Notes under the pieces: generated by a model
Database searches by the model: none
What the model saw: only the letters and a program-made list of their open reading frames with translations
Told to the model about the DNA's origin: nothing
In this document: piece by piece, positions 17,992 through 27,018 of the stretch
Layout: each line of letters starts with the position of its first letter
Position numbering within the stretch: position 1 is the stretch's first letter
Assembly: GCA_014380365.1 (NCBI GenBank)
Contig: JACMJZ010000024.1
Location: forward strand, 1 to 64,000
Reading direction: 5' to 3'
Length of the DNA stretch: 64,000 nucleotides
Origin: Pyrinomonadaceae bacterium
GTDB lineage: Bacteria; Acidobacteriota; Blastocatellia; Pyrinomonadales; Pyrinomonadaceae
Translations under genes and position numbers: made by a program

Positions 17992-18101
17992 GGAGCAGAC
18001 CGCAGGGGCAGTCGGCAGGTAACCAACAAAGCCGCATAACCCAACCCGCTGCCTTTGTGCTCTTAGTCCTGCTCCTGCCGACTGCTCCTGCCGACTGCTC
18101 C
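17992..18101. repeat. 13-bp tandem repeat and inverted partner at convergent gene ends
   Basis: CTGCTCCTGCCGA occurs twice plus a partial copy (18069-18101), and a near-complement (AGGAGCAGACCG... GGCAGTCGGCAGG) lies at 17992-18018. The tandem part falls inside the last codons of larB. Confidence 0.7.
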
Positions 18102-18860
18102 TTCTTCCCCCGGCCACTTCCGATTGATCAAGCTTGCGACGAATCCCGCGCCGAAGCCGTTGTCAATATTCACCACCGTCACGTTCGATGCGCATGAGTT
18201 GAGCATTCCCAGCAGCGCCGCGACGCCGCCAAACGATGCCCCATAGCCGACACTCGTAGGCACTGCAATCACCGGCACGCTCACTAATCCACCGACTACC
18301 GAAGGTAACGCGCCTTCCATACCGGCGGCGACAATCGCAACGCGCGCACTTTGAAGGAGCGAACGTTCCGACAGCACGCGGTGGATTCCGGCGACGCCAA
18401 CGTCCCAGACGCGCTTGACCCGATTCCCCATCGCCTCAGCAGTCAACGCCGCTTCCTCCGCCACTGGAATATCACTCGTGCCCGCCGTAACCACGACGAT
18501 CTCGCCGACGCCGCGTTCGGTACGATCTCTTTGAATCCTTATTAAACGCGCCGACTCGTGCCACTCAGCTTCGGTCACAACGTTTCGCACTTCGCCAAAC
18601 GTTGCTTCGTCAGTTCGCGTGACGATTACATTAGGAGCGTGCTGGATCAATCGCTCGACTATGCCCACGACCTGTTCACGCGTCTTGCCGGCGCCAAACA
18701 CTACTTCCGGAAAGCCCTGGCGGGACGAACGCGAATGATCCACCCGCGCGTAGCCGATGTCCTCGTAGTGAAGATCTTTGATTCGCCTGGCTGCTTCGGG
18801 CGCATCCAGCTCGCCAGACCGATAGGCCGCCAACAGTTTTTCGATCTCCAGCAAATTCAT
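18063..18860 (-). CDS. larB: LarB-like carboxylase (PurE-related, AIR carboxylase domain)
   Basis: 265 residues. The C-terminal half has the PurE-like fold with [49 protein letters not shown] and NIDNGFGA, all hallmarks of LarB, which carboxylates and activates nicotinic acid adenine dinucleotide for the nickel-pincer cofactor. larC and larE are not in the window. The start is ATG 18860 ([10 protein letters not shown]), where similarity begins. The last dozen residues ([11 protein letters not shown]) are encoded by a 13-bp repeat and look non-native. It is divergent from ubiX. Confidence 0.88.
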   Translation of the reverse strand: MNLLEIEKLLAAYRSGELDAPEAARRIKDLHYEDIGYARVDHSRSSRQGFPEVVFGAGKTREQVVGIVERLIQHAPNVIVTRTDEATFGEVRNVVTEAEWHESARLIRIQRDRTERGVGEIVVVTAGTSDIPVAEEAALTAEAMGNRVKRVWDVGVAGIHRVLSERSLLQSARVAIVAAGMEGALPSVVGGLVSVPVIAVPTSVGYGASFGGVAALLGMLNSCASNVTVVNIDNGFGAGFVASLINRKWPGEEGAVGRSSRQEQD

Positions 18861-19013
18861 AGTTAAACGATAATCTCCAAGGTGGCCCGGCATTCTAACA
18901 CTCCTCATGACTTGAGGCGGCAAAGCCGCAACCCGAAAATGTGCGCACTCCCAGCCGAAGGGCGCTCGCTTGCGCCGCAACCAAGCGCCAAGTAAGATCG
19001 GCTAAGCTTAACA

Positions 19014-19652
19014 ATGGAATTTACAGTAGCAATCACCGGGGCCTCGGGAGCGATTTACGCGCAGCGCACGCTCTTCCACATGGCTGCCAGCGGCGTGGTT
19101 GAGCGGATTAATCTGATCGTGTCAGACGCGGCACGCACGGTTGCGCGAGTCGAACTTGGTGTGGATTTCGGCACGGATAATGGATGGATCAACGAATGGC
19201 TGGGTCTGCCGCGCGGTTCGCGAATGGTTCACCTGCATCGCCTCGACAATATCGCGGCAAAGCCCTCGTCTGGTTCTCATCCGCAGGAAGGGATGGTTAT
19301 CGTTCCCTGCTCGATGGGCACCCTGGGAGCAATCGCTTCCGGAGCCGGAACCAACCTGATTCACCGTGCGGCGGATGTAACGCTGAAGGAGGGTCGCAGG
19401 CTCGTCCTCGTCCCGCGCGAAACCCCTTATAACGCGATCCATCTGGAAAACATGCTGCGACTGTCACGCGCGGGCGCGCATATCATTCCGGCTAGTCCCG
19501 GTTTTTACCATCGTCCGCAAAGCATTGAAGCCCTGGTTGACCACTTCGTATTCCGCGTTTTGGATCATTTGGGGATTCCACATTCGCCGACGACACAGTG
19601 GAGAGGACTTAAGGAACAGTCGGGCGAACTGGTAAACGCGAAGGAAGATTAG
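19014..19652 (+). CDS. ubiX: Flavin prenyltransferase UbiX
   Basis: 212 residues. FTVAITGASGAIYAQR begins the Rossmann-like fold; PCSMGTLGAIASGAGTNLIHRAADVTLKE and LVPRETPYNAIHLENML are strong UbiX signatures. It makes prenylated FMN, the cofactor of UbiD-type decarboxylases. Placed before ubiA and mqnE, it probably serves menaquinone synthesis by the futalosine route, whose late step needs a decarboxylase. An insertion-like stretch (GTDNGWINEWLG) follows the N-terminal third. Confidence 0.93.
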   Translation: MEFTVAITGASGAIYAQRTLFHMAASGVVERINLIVSDAARTVARVELGVDFGTDNGWINEWLGLPRGSRMVHLHRLDNIAAKPSSGSHPQEGMVIVPCSMGTLGAIASGAGTNLIHRAADVTLKEGRRLVLVPRETPYNAIHLENMLRLSRAGAHIIPASPGFYHRPQSIEALVDHFVFRVLDHLGIPHSPTTQWRGLKEQSGELVNAKED

Positions 19653-19679
19653 GCCGATACGCGTGTGTGCTCAAGAAGA

Positions 19680-19702
19680 AGACAGGCAAGAATACCTGTC
19701 CC
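19680..19702. repeat. AGGACAGGCAnnAATnCCTGTCC-type repeat
   Basis: GACAGGCAAGAATACCTGTC lies between ubiX and ubiA. Related sequences are at 59135-59155 and as two arms at 60056-60135. Confidence 0.6.
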
Positions 19703-19724
19703 ACGGTTAGGAAATCCACGATCG

Positions 19725-20600
19725 ATGCCAACCCTCGTCAGAAACGTTCGCACTACCCTTGAAATGATCAAGATTGAGCACACGCTCTTCGCGTTGCCAT
19801 TCGCATTTCTGGGAGCGGTGCTGGCGGCCAATGGATTGCCGTCGCTGCGGCAAGCCTTCTGGATTACGGTCGCAATGGTTGGCGCGCGGTCAACTGCGAT
19901 GGCCTTCAATCGAATAGTGGATCGAGAATACGACGCGGCCAATCCACGCACCTCCACGCGCGCGCTGCCCGCCGGGCTTTTATCGGTTGCCTTTGTTTGG
20001 GCTTTCACCGGTGTCTCAGCAATCTTGTTTCTCGTCGCGGCGGCTATGCTGAATCGCCTGACGCTGATGCTGGCGCCGGTCGCGCTGGCCAGTCTGTTGT
20101 TATATTCGTTTTCTAAACGCTGGACGTTGATGTCGCATGTGTTGTTGGGCTGGTGTCTGTCAATAGCGCCGACCGGAGCTTGGATTGCCGTGCGCGGCGC
20201 GCTCGATAGTCCAGTGCCGCTCCTGCTTTCTCTCGTCGTACTATTGTGGACCGCGGGCTTTGATGTCTTGTACGCCTGCCAGGATTACGACTTCGATCTA
20301 CGCACCGGGCTCCATTCGATTCCACGGCGTTTTGGCATCAGGCATTCTTTGCTTATTGCCCGCTTGTTTCACGTCGGCACCTTTGTGGCGTTGCTTGCTT
20401 TATACTGGATTACCCAGCTCGGGATGTTTGCGCTGATAGGCGTGGCGGCAACGGCTGCTCTGCTCATCTACCAACACCGGCTGGTGCGCGCTGACGATTT
20501 GAGCAAGCTCAACGCGGCTTTTTTTACAACGAACGCTTTTGTGAGCGTGATTCTATTCTTAACATTTGGCGGAGCTGCCCTCCTCAGGACTCGTCTATGA
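19725..20600 (+). CDS. UbiA-family prenyltransferase (MqnP-like)
   Basis: 291-residue polytopic membrane protein with about eight helices. The two Asp-rich motifs that bind prenyl diphosphate through magnesium are seen: [17 protein letters not shown] and [16 protein letters not shown]. It would attach the polyprenyl chain to the naphthoate head group at the inner membrane. Position between ubiX and mqnE points to the futalosine pathway (MqnP role) rather than ubiquinone. ATG 19725 is used; the frame is open further upstream through a dispersed repeat. Its end overlaps mqnE by four bases. Confidence 0.9.
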   Translation: MPTLVRNVRTTLEMIKIEHTLFALPFAFLGAVLAANGLPSLRQAFWITVAMVGARSTAMAFNRIVDREYDAANPRTSTRALPAGLLSVAFVWAFTGVSAILFLVAAAMLNRLTLMLAPVALASLLLYSFSKRWTLMSHVLLGWCLSIAPTGAWIAVRGALDSPVPLLLSLVVLLWTAGFDVLYACQDYDFDLRTGLHSIPRRFGIRHSLLIARLFHVGTFVALLALYWITQLGMFALIGVAATAALLIYQHRLVRADDLSKLNAAFFTTNAFVSVILFLTFGGAALLRTRL

Positions 20601-21724
20601 ATTTTTCCCATGACTCGAAACTAAACGCTGTCGCCGATAAGGTTGAGCGCGGCGAGCGGCTCTCTTTTGAAGACGGTGTCGCGCTCTACACAACCGACGA
20701 CCTGCCCGGCCTAGGGAAACTCGCCGATAGCGTCAGGCGCCGGAGGCATGGCAGGACTACATACTTTAATGTGAACCGTCATCTGAATCCCACCAATGTC
20801 TGTTACGCCGATTGCAAGTTTTGCGGATTTTATCGCACGCCGCGTCAGCCGGATGCCTACACGCACAACATTGATGACAGCCTGAAGGTCGCCGGCGAGG
20901 CGGTGAAGGAAGGCGCGACTGAGCTCCACATCACGGGTGGACTGAACACGAAACTGCCTTTCAGTTATTTCACCGATTTGCTGTCAGGGCTGAAACAACA
21001 TTACCCGCAGCTCCATTTGAAAGCTTTTACGATGGTGGAGTTTGACCACTTCGCGCATTTCTACAAAATGAGCGACGAAGAGGTGATTCAACAGTTGATT
21101 GCCGCGGGGCTGGATTCATGTCCTGGTGGCGGCGCGGAGATATTTCGAGAGCCGACGCGTTCAATGATCTGTGCGCACAAGTGTGATGCCGACCGTTGGC
21201 TGGAACTGTCCGGCAAGGTCCACGCAGCCGGGCTCAAGACAAATGCGACGATGCTTTATGGACACATTGAGTCGATCGAGGATCGCGTTGACCATCTCCT
21301 GCGTTTGCGCGCTCAGCAGGACCTCTCGCACGGCTTTCAGTGTCTTATTCCGCTGGCCTTTTATCCGGAGAAGACGCAACTAGCCCATTTGCCCGGGCCC
21401 TCAGGCGTCGATTCGCTGAAGACCATGGCCGTGTCTCGACTGTTGCTCGACAACTTCGATCACATCAAAGCCTACTGGGTGATGCTCGGAAAACACTTGG
21501 CGCAAGTTGCGCTACATTTTGGCGCAAACGACATTGACGGAACGATAACTGAAGGTGGGGAACTCTCCGAAAGTTATTCCATCGAAGCGAACAACGAAGT
21601 AAGGATGTCGCGGAGTGATCTGGTAGCGCTGATCGAAGACTCCGGATTCGAAGCCGTGGAGCGCGATACAGTCTACAACCCAATTGCGCGCGAAGGTGCG
21701 CCGAGCAATGTTAGCCTGGTTTAG
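20597..21724 (+). CDS. mqnE: Aminofutalosine synthase (radical SAM)
   Basis: 375 residues. The radical-SAM cluster motif is [17 protein letters not shown] (CxxxCxxC). [36 protein letters not shown] and [11 protein letters not shown]...[12 protein letters not shown] are typical of MqnE and separate it from MqnC. It joins 3-enolpyruvyl-benzoate-type substrate with SAM to give aminofutalosine. ATG overlaps the ubiA stop (ATGA), so the two are co-translated. mqnA, mqnB and mqnC are not in the window. Confidence 0.95.
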   Translation: MNFSHDSKLNAVADKVERGERLSFEDGVALYTTDDLPGLGKLADSVRRRRHGRTTYFNVNRHLNPTNVCYADCKFCGFYRTPRQPDAYTHNIDDSLKVAGEAVKEGATELHITGGLNTKLPFSYFTDLLSGLKQHYPQLHLKAFTMVEFDHFAHFYKMSDEEVIQQLIAAGLDSCPGGGAEIFREPTRSMICAHKCDADRWLELSGKVHAAGLKTNATMLYGHIESIEDRVDHLLRLRAQQDLSHGFQCLIPLAFYPEKTQLAHLPGPSGVDSLKTMAVSRLLLDNFDHIKAYWVMLGKHLAQVALHFGANDIDGTITEGGELSESYSIEANNEVRMSRSDLVALIEDSGFEAVERDTVYNPIAREGAPSNVSLV

Positions 21725-21755
21725 TTTGCGGTTCCGATGGTTCCAATCTGATCTC

Positions 21756-21850
21756 AGTCTCTGTGCGTGCTCTGTGTTCTCTGTGGTGAGCAAACGTTAA
21801 TAAAGCTTCACCACAGAGACACAGAGAACACAGAGCACGCACAGAGAAAT
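21756..21850. repeat. CACAGAG/CTCTGTG inverted repeat
   Basis: The left arm (21759-21790, TCTCTGTGCGTGCTCTGTGT...) and right arm (21808-21847, ...ACAGAGCACGCACAGAGA) are near-perfect complements separated by about 17 bases. It lies in the gap between mqnE and the mqnD-like gene on the same strand, so it is transcribed within the possible operon. Confidence 0.9.
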
Positions 21851-21909
21851 CTGAAATGAGGACACTTACCTTTCCGAACAAAGATCTATCAGCACTCGAC
21901 TAGATATTT

Positions 21910-22758
21910 ATGCCCACACTTTCTGAGACTCGCACAATTTCAGTCGCCCATTCACCAGATTCTGACGATGCCTTTATGTTTTACGGGCTCGCCACCAACA
22001 AGCTCGACACTGGTAGTCTGAGCTTCACCCACGTTCTTAAAGACATTCAAACACTTAATGAGGAAGCGTTCCGCGGAACTTACGATGTCACTGCCGTCAG
22101 TTTCCATGCCTATGCTTATATCGCCGACAAATACATCCTGCTGCCTCATGGCGCTTCGATTGGCGATAACTATGGACCGATTCTGGTTTCACGCGAGGCG
22201 TCAAAAGGCAAAGATATATCGAGTCTGAAGATTGCCATCCCGGGAACTTTGACAAGCGCATTTCTTGCGCTCAGAATTTTCAATCCAAGTTTTGAATACG
22301 AAGTCGTGCCCTTCGACAAGATAATTGACGCCGTGCAAAGCGGACGCTGCGATGCCGGATTGCTAATTCACGAGGGCCAGCTTTTTTACGAGTCGTTGGG
22401 GCTGCATAAGATTTTAGACTTGGGTGAATGGTGGCATGAGAAGACTGGCCTGCCTCTGCCAATGGGCGGAAATGTAATACGACGTGAACTCGGTCCGGAG
22501 ATAGTTGGCGAGGTTTCCGATTGCCTGCGCAGGAGCATAAGTTATTCGCTCGCTAATCGAGAAGATGCGCTCGAGTATGCAATGCAGTTTGCCCGTGACA
22601 TGGACCCTGAGCTTGCGGATCGATTCGTCGCCATGTGGGTTAACGACCTGACTCTCGATTATACGGAGCGAGGACGCGAAGCTGTGCGACGTCTTCTTGA
22701 CGAAGGCTTCGAAAAGGGCATCATTCCTCACCGAGTGCCGGTGGAGTTTGCGACGTAG
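21910..22758 (+). CDS. MqnA/MqnD-family menaquinone biosynthesis protein (MqnD-like)
   Basis: 282 residues with a periplasmic-binding-protein-like fold but no signal peptide. [16 protein letters not shown] at the start, [22 protein letters not shown]-like [25 protein letters not shown] and [11 protein letters not shown] fit the MqnA/MqnD superfamily; the HEGQL motif is typical of MqnD, 1,4-dihydroxy-6-naphthoate synthase. Downstream position after ubiX, ubiA and mqnE supports this. MqnA cannot be wholly excluded from motifs alone. Confidence 0.85.
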   Translation: MPTLSETRTISVAHSPDSDDAFMFYGLATNKLDTGSLSFTHVLKDIQTLNEEAFRGTYDVTAVSFHAYAYIADKYILLPHGASIGDNYGPILVSREASKGKDISSLKIAIPGTLTSAFLALRIFNPSFEYEVVPFDKIIDAVQSGRCDAGLLIHEGQLFYESLGLHKILDLGEWWHEKTGLPLPMGGNVIRRELGPEIVGEVSDCLRRSISYSLANREDALEYAMQFARDMDPELADRFVAMWVNDLTLDYTERGREAVRRLLDEGFEKGIIPHRVPVEFAT

Positions 22759-22838
22759 CGGGAACTCTGAAGGGCAACATCCGTTTCCTTCGAAGCATCT
22801 GAGGTTGAGTCTATTCAGTTGTCTTGTTGAGGTCCTTC

Positions 22839-23711
22839 ATGAGAGGCATTACCCGCTTGATCAGTAGAACTCTGGAAAAAGCCCCAAAATCCGGCTTGGG
22901 ACTCGTGGTAGTCGTTTTCATTCTCGTCGTGATGGCGGCTCCCGTCTTTGCCCAGGGAAACGCCATGAGCGCCGGGACGCTTTCCCAGTCCGAGATCGAC
23001 CGTATGATCAGCGCGTTCACTGCCAAGGAAGCTGAGTTTCGCAAGGCGCTGCTCGAGTACTCATTCAAGCGCGATGCGCTGGTGCAAAGCATGGGAATGG
23101 GTGGCCAGGTAACCGGGGAATACCATCGCGAGTCGACCTTCACTTTTGATGATCAGGGAGTCCGTTACGAGAAGATAACCAAGTTTCCCATGCCTTCGTT
23201 CCAATCCATCACTCAGGAGGACCTGGACGACCTTGGGGGAGTGTCGCCATTTGCTTTGGAGCCGGAAAAGGCCGGACAGTACAATTTCAAGTACGTCGGC
23301 AAAGAGAAGATCGACGAGCTAGACCTTCACGTTTTTGACGTCACGCCGAAAGTCATACCAAACCCCAAGAAAAGCAAAGAGCGACTTTTTCTGGGCCGCA
23401 TCTGGGTGGACGAGGTGGATAAGCAGATTGTGAAGACGCGCGGCAAGGGAGTTCCGGAAACCAAGGAGAACAAGTTTCCGACGGTCGAAACCTATCGCGA
23501 ACACATCGATGGACGCTACTGGTTTCCCACGTATCTGTACGCTGACGAGGAATTGCTTTTCGACAACGGTGCCACGCTACATGTGCGGATGAGAGTTAAG
23601 TACACCGATTTTCAAATCGCCCGGGCGAAAGTAAAAATCATCGAGATTGACGATCCGGATGCACCGAAGAAAAACGCAAAGCCGCCGGCGACAACTCCCA
23701 AGAAACCATAA
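22839..23711 (+). CDS. Exported protein of unknown function (LolA-like beta fold possible)
   Basis: 290 residues. After a basic N-terminus there is a hydrophobic export signal (GLGLVVVVFILVVMAAPVFAQ), then a helical region and a beta-rich domain with motifs such as YKYVGKEKIDELDLHVFDVTPK-like NFKYVGKEKIDELDLHVF, RLFLGRIWVDEVDKQIVKTRG and YWFPTYLYADEEL. The latter resemble outer-membrane lipoprotein-sorting or lipid-binding folds. The C-terminus is Pro/Lys-rich. ATG 22839 is chosen with GAGG eight bases upstream. No partner gene gives a clue. Confidence 0.7.
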   Translation: MRGITRLISRTLEKAPKSGLGLVVVVFILVVMAAPVFAQGNAMSAGTLSQSEIDRMISAFTAKEAEFRKALLEYSFKRDALVQSMGMGGQVTGEYHRESTFTFDDQGVRYEKITKFPMPSFQSITQEDLDDLGGVSPFALEPEKAGQYNFKYVGKEKIDELDLHVFDVTPKVIPNPKKSKERLFLGRIWVDEVDKQIVKTRGKGVPETKENKFPTVETYREHIDGRYWFPTYLYADEELLFDNGATLHVRMRVKYTDFQIARAKVKIIEIDDPDAPKKNAKPPATTPKKP

Positions 23712-23721
23712 CCAACGCCAA

Positions 23722-23842
23722 GCTGGGAGCGCAGGCATCCTGCAATGAGGCGGGCCATGCCCGCCGAAAATTCTTTATCGATTGGGATAGTTCGCGCCTT
23801 GCGGCGCTCATTGCAGGCAGGATGCCTGCGCTCCCAGCTTTG
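23722..23842. repeat. GGGAGCGCAGGCATCC-family inverted repeat
   Basis: The left arm (23725-23752) reads GCTGGGAGCGCAGGCATCCT and the right arm (23811-23841) ends GGATGCCTGCGCTCCCAGC, with about 60 bases between containing GGCGGGCCATGCCCGCC. It fills the gap between the convergent exported-protein gene and plsC. Confidence 0.9.
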
Positions 23843-23860
23843 CGGCTCTTAGTCTGCATC

Positions 23861-24580
23861 TCAGGCGTCCAGTTTGTTCCCAACCAGCACATGTACCTGG
23901 TCAACCAGTCGCTTCACGTCGTCGTCACTGGAAACGCCGATCGTTGAAACGGGCGGCAGCATAACCATCTCGATTGTTCCTGGCCGCGCTTCACCGGTTC
24001 CCTTACCCATCAGGTAGTCGGTATTTTTGATCGCAACGGGCACAATGGGCACGCCTGCCTGTGCCGCCATGTAAAACGCGCCTTTCTTAAAAGGCAGAAA
24101 TTCTCCAGGCTTCGCCCGGGTACCCTCCGCAAACACTCCAAACGATCGGCCGGAGCGAATCCGCGCAGTTGCGGCCTCCACAGTTTGCAATGCACTCTCC
24201 CGATTGGAACGATCAATCGCCATGATGTTCACGTAGCCCATGCCATAACCCAGGATCGGGATCTTGAGGAGTTCCTTTTTCCCCAGCAAGCCCAGTCGCC
24301 GGCCCGTGTAGGCGAAGAGGGTGGCCGTGTCCAGATAAGATCGGTGGTTGGCTATGAAAACATAGGTTTGATTAGGATCAATGTGCTCCCGGCCGCTCAC
24401 GTGCACTTTCATACCGCTCAGGCGTAGCCAGTTGCGAGCGCCAAAAAGTGCCCATGGGTAAACTAACTCATGTTTTCTTAGGAGCCACGCCACCATGAGC
24501 ACGGGCGGAGCAATGATAAGTAGGAGCGCACCCGCGACGAAAAGCGACCACCAATAGTGTAGGCGACGAAAGATTCGCAT
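23861..24580 (-). CDS. plsC: 1-acyl-sn-glycerol-3-phosphate acyltransferase
   Basis: 239 residues with an N-terminal membrane helix. The catalytic motif is NHRSYLD (HxxxxD), followed by the substrate motif FAEGTRAKPGEFLPFKKGAF (EGTR) and VPIVPVAI. The enzyme acylates lysophosphatidic acid at the sn-2 position on the inner face of the inner membrane. It stands alone on the minus strand. Paralogues with other acceptors exist, so the exact substrate is inferred. Confidence 0.93.
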   Translation of the reverse strand: MRIFRRLHYWWSLFVAGALLLIIAPPVLMVAWLLRKHELVYPWALFGARNWLRLSGMKVHVSGREHIDPNQTYVFIANHRSYLDTATLFAYTGRRLGLLGKKELLKIPILGYGMGYVNIMAIDRSNRESALQTVEAATARIRSGRSFGVFAEGTRAKPGEFLPFKKGAFYMAAQAGVPIVPVAIKNTDYLMGKGTGEARPGTIEMVMLPPVSTIGVSSDDDVKRLVDQVHVLVGNKLDA

Positions 24581-24866
24581 TAACGACCAGGCATCTGTCC
24601 GCCCTTTACTTTCTCTTGAGCGGTTTGGGACGAATTAAAGGGCTGGATAATCTCACAATTTCCTCGTCGCCGCGACACCGCTGGTGTTTCAGCTTGCTGA
24701 AATCCGGCTTGCCGAGCTATCTTGCAGGCGCTGGTTCTTTCCTCTGCCTTTTCCCCGGGGCGTGCATCTCTTCCAACATACGTGCATCAAACCTGGGCGG
24801 ACACGCGTTTCCAGTTAATTAACGTTCGGATTTAACGGCGATTGCTGACTGAATAAGGACCTTGCC

Positions 24867-26204
24867 ATGAAGAGAATCTCGTCTTACTTCTTGCTCCTCT
24901 CGTTGCTTGTTGCCTGCGCTGTGATCCCCAAAGCGCAGACGCGGCAGCGTCGGGTTGGTCAAAACGCGCCGCCAGCTTCCGGCCCACCCAGATCGTCAAG
25001 CCCGTCCAGCCGCACAAACTCGCCGACTCCGTCGCGACCCCCTGTGCTCGGCGGAACGGTCAGGCCTGCCGGCGAGCGCCCGAGTACTGGTACTGTGGCC
25101 ACGGATACCGGCCCCGAAGAAGTTGACGCCGGAGACGTGATTAAGGTGGCCACTACCCTCGTCACACTCCCGGTCAGTGTCATGGATCGCGACGGCAAGT
25201 ACATTCCCAATCTGCGAAAGGAAGACTTTCGACTCTGGGAGGACGGGATGGAACAAACGGTGGCCTTCTTCTCCGCCGTCGACAAACCTTTCTCGGTGGT
25301 GCTGATGCTCGACACCAGCGGGTCCACGCGCTTTCGGATTGAAGAGATTCAAGACGCCGCGAGTGCTTTCGTAAATCAGCTGCGCAGCGACGACCGCGTT
25401 ATGGTCGTTTCGTTTGATGAGAGCATTAACGTGCTGGCGGACTTTACCAGCGACCGCTCGCGACTGCACCAAGCGATCAGGCGGACTCGCACCGGCGGCG
25501 GTACGCGACTTTACGACGCAGTGGATCTGGTGATAAACCAACACCTCGGTCGCGTTTCCGGTCGCAAAGCGGTTGTCCTATTCACGGACGGTGTGGATAC
25601 GACCAGCAAGCACGCTTCGTATGTCAGTAATCTTCGTGATGCAGAGGAATTGGATGCACTCGTTTATCCGGTGCAGTATGACACCTATTCGAGTACGCGT
25701 TCCGGCGGTTCAACGTGGCCTCCTCCCACCGGAGGATCAACAAGCTCGACGGCCGAGGTAGTGGTCGACATACTCGGGTCGATTTTTGGTAACAAACGGC
25801 GAGGCTCCTCTGGCGGGGGCAGCTCCGGCGGCGGCTCAGGCGGAACTGGAACGACCCGGACCGAGTATGACCTGGCGAGTCGTTACCTTCGGGACATTGC
25901 CGAGCGAACTGGGGCGCGAACGTATGAGGCTGACTCAACGCAGAGCATGTCGTCGGCGTTCAGCAATATCGCAGATGAGCTAAGACGGCAATATAGTCTG
26001 GGCTATTATCCAAAGACTCGCGCTCAAGCTGGACAGCGTCGGCACATAAAGGTCCGCGTTAATCAACCCAATTTGGCCGTTCGCACGCGCGACACCTATG
26101 TCTTCAATCCGACTACGCCCGCAGACACGGCATCGCAAAGAAACGCCCCAGTGTTGCAAAGAAAATTGGCGGAGTGGGACTCAGCCAGAGGCGTGTGGCG
26201 ATAA
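24867..26204 (+). CDS. VWFA-related acidobacterial domain protein (secreted)
   Basis: 445 residues. A signal peptide (MKRISSYFLLLSLLVACAVIPKAQ) is followed by a Pro/Ser/Arg-rich linker, then DVIKVATTLVTLPVSVMDRDGKYI and a von Willebrand A domain with an intact metal site (LMLDTSGST). A Gly/Ser-rich loop (about residues 312-332) interrupts the domain. The end has RRQYSLGYYPKTRA, found also in the paralogue at 42172-43395. Such proteins are numerous in Acidobacteriota; their role is unknown, probably adhesion or protein contact in the periplasm or outside. The 286-base gap upstream holds a small hairpin (TTTCAGCTTGCTGAAA) and nothing else I can name. Confidence 0.88.
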   Translation: MKRISSYFLLLSLLVACAVIPKAQTRQRRVGQNAPPASGPPRSSSPSSRTNSPTPSRPPVLGGTVRPAGERPSTGTVATDTGPEEVDAGDVIKVATTLVTLPVSVMDRDGKYIPNLRKEDFRLWEDGMEQTVAFFSAVDKPFSVVLMLDTSGSTRFRIEEIQDAASAFVNQLRSDDRVMVVSFDESINVLADFTSDRSRLHQAIRRTRTGGGTRLYDAVDLVINQHLGRVSGRKAVVLFTDGVDTTSKHASYVSNLRDAEELDALVYPVQYDTYSSTRSGGSTWPPPTGGSTSSTAEVVVDILGSIFGNKRRGSSGGGSSGGGSGGTGTTRTEYDLASRYLRDIAERTGARTYEADSTQSMSSAFSNIADELRRQYSLGYYPKTRAQAGQRRHIKVRVNQPNLAVRTRDTYVFNPTTPADTASQRNAPVLQRKLAEWDSARGVWR

Positions 26205-26212
26205 GTCAGGAA

Positions 26213-26237
26213 GTTTAGAGTACAACGTTTACGTTGC
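26213..26237. repeat. TTTAGAGTACAA-family repeat arm
   Basis: GTTTAGAGTACAACGTTTAC. An opposed arm (TTTTATACTCTGAACTG, 26912-26928) lies on the other side of the following membrane-protein gene, so the two arms bracket it. Confidence 0.6.
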
Positions 26238-26283
26238 TCTTGGGGACCAAGCGAGGTTGCCCTTGTCATCCAAACCGCAATGG

Positions 26284-26889
26284 TCAAAAAGGTTCGCTTG
26301 AAGCCGCTCGCGGGTGAGATTCAACCGGCCAGACCAATTTCAAAATTGACGCGAGCACCCAAATTAAAGCACCCACAATCAGAGTTAAGACTAACCAGAA
26401 TTTCCAGTAAGCGCTAAACGATTGTTCCCAGCCTCCCTGAATGTTTTGGGAGACATTGATGTTCATGGGAACGGGCGTGATGAGGCGCGAGAGAAGTTGC
26501 ATCACGAAGTACCAGGCAAACGCATAGACCCACGCGCGTCCATCCATTCTGACTCGGCGCAACACCAGCATCCCAACCGTGAATCCGCCCAGATGTGCAA
26601 GCGTCGAAGAAAGAACTCCAAACAACTGACGCAAGCTTGCCTGCCCGGCCAACAGGATTCCCCAGGTTGGGACGACGTAGATAAACCACACTGCCACGCC
26701 CGGAACCATCCAGATCGCAGCCACCCTGATTAAGATTGGTTTTTCCAAAAACAGTCCAACTGCGAGCAGGAGGTTTCCGATGTTGCACATCCACAGCGTG
26801 TGTCCGAATTCATCGATGTGCCAGTAGTGAGTGGCCTGGGCGAGAAAGAAAGCGAGCGGCAGAAACCCCAGCAGACGGAACCGTGTCAT
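26284..26889 (-). CDS. Polytopic membrane protein of unknown function
   Basis: 201 residues with about six hydrophobic segments (starting LLGFLPLAFFLAQA and ending LVLTLIVGALIWVLASILKLV). HYWHIDEFGHTLWMCNIGNLLLAVG near the N-terminus contains clustered His, Glu and Cys within or next to a membrane segment, which might bind metal, but no family is recognised. It is a single gene on the minus strand, flanked on both sides by opposed arms of the TTCAGAGTACAA repeat family. The start is taken at ATG 26889 (MTRFRLLGF). Confidence 0.7.
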   Translation of the reverse strand: MTRFRLLGFLPLAFFLAQATHYWHIDEFGHTLWMCNIGNLLLAVGLFLEKPILIRVAAIWMVPGVAVWFIYVVPTWGILLAGQASLRQLFGVLSSTLAHLGGFTVGMLVLRRVRMDGRAWVYAFAWYFVMQLLSRLITPVPMNINVSQNIQGGWEQSFSAYWKFWLVLTLIVGALIWVLASILKLVWPVESHPRAASSEPF

Positions 26890-27018
26890 CGATGGCGTAT
26901 GGGCGTCCAAATTTTATACTCTGAACTGAATGATGTTTTTTATTTTTCTCGTGTTCGCGGAACCTCGATTGGTCGTTTAGAATAGCATCCCTCTAAGGCA
27001 AGCCGACCCTTTAATATT

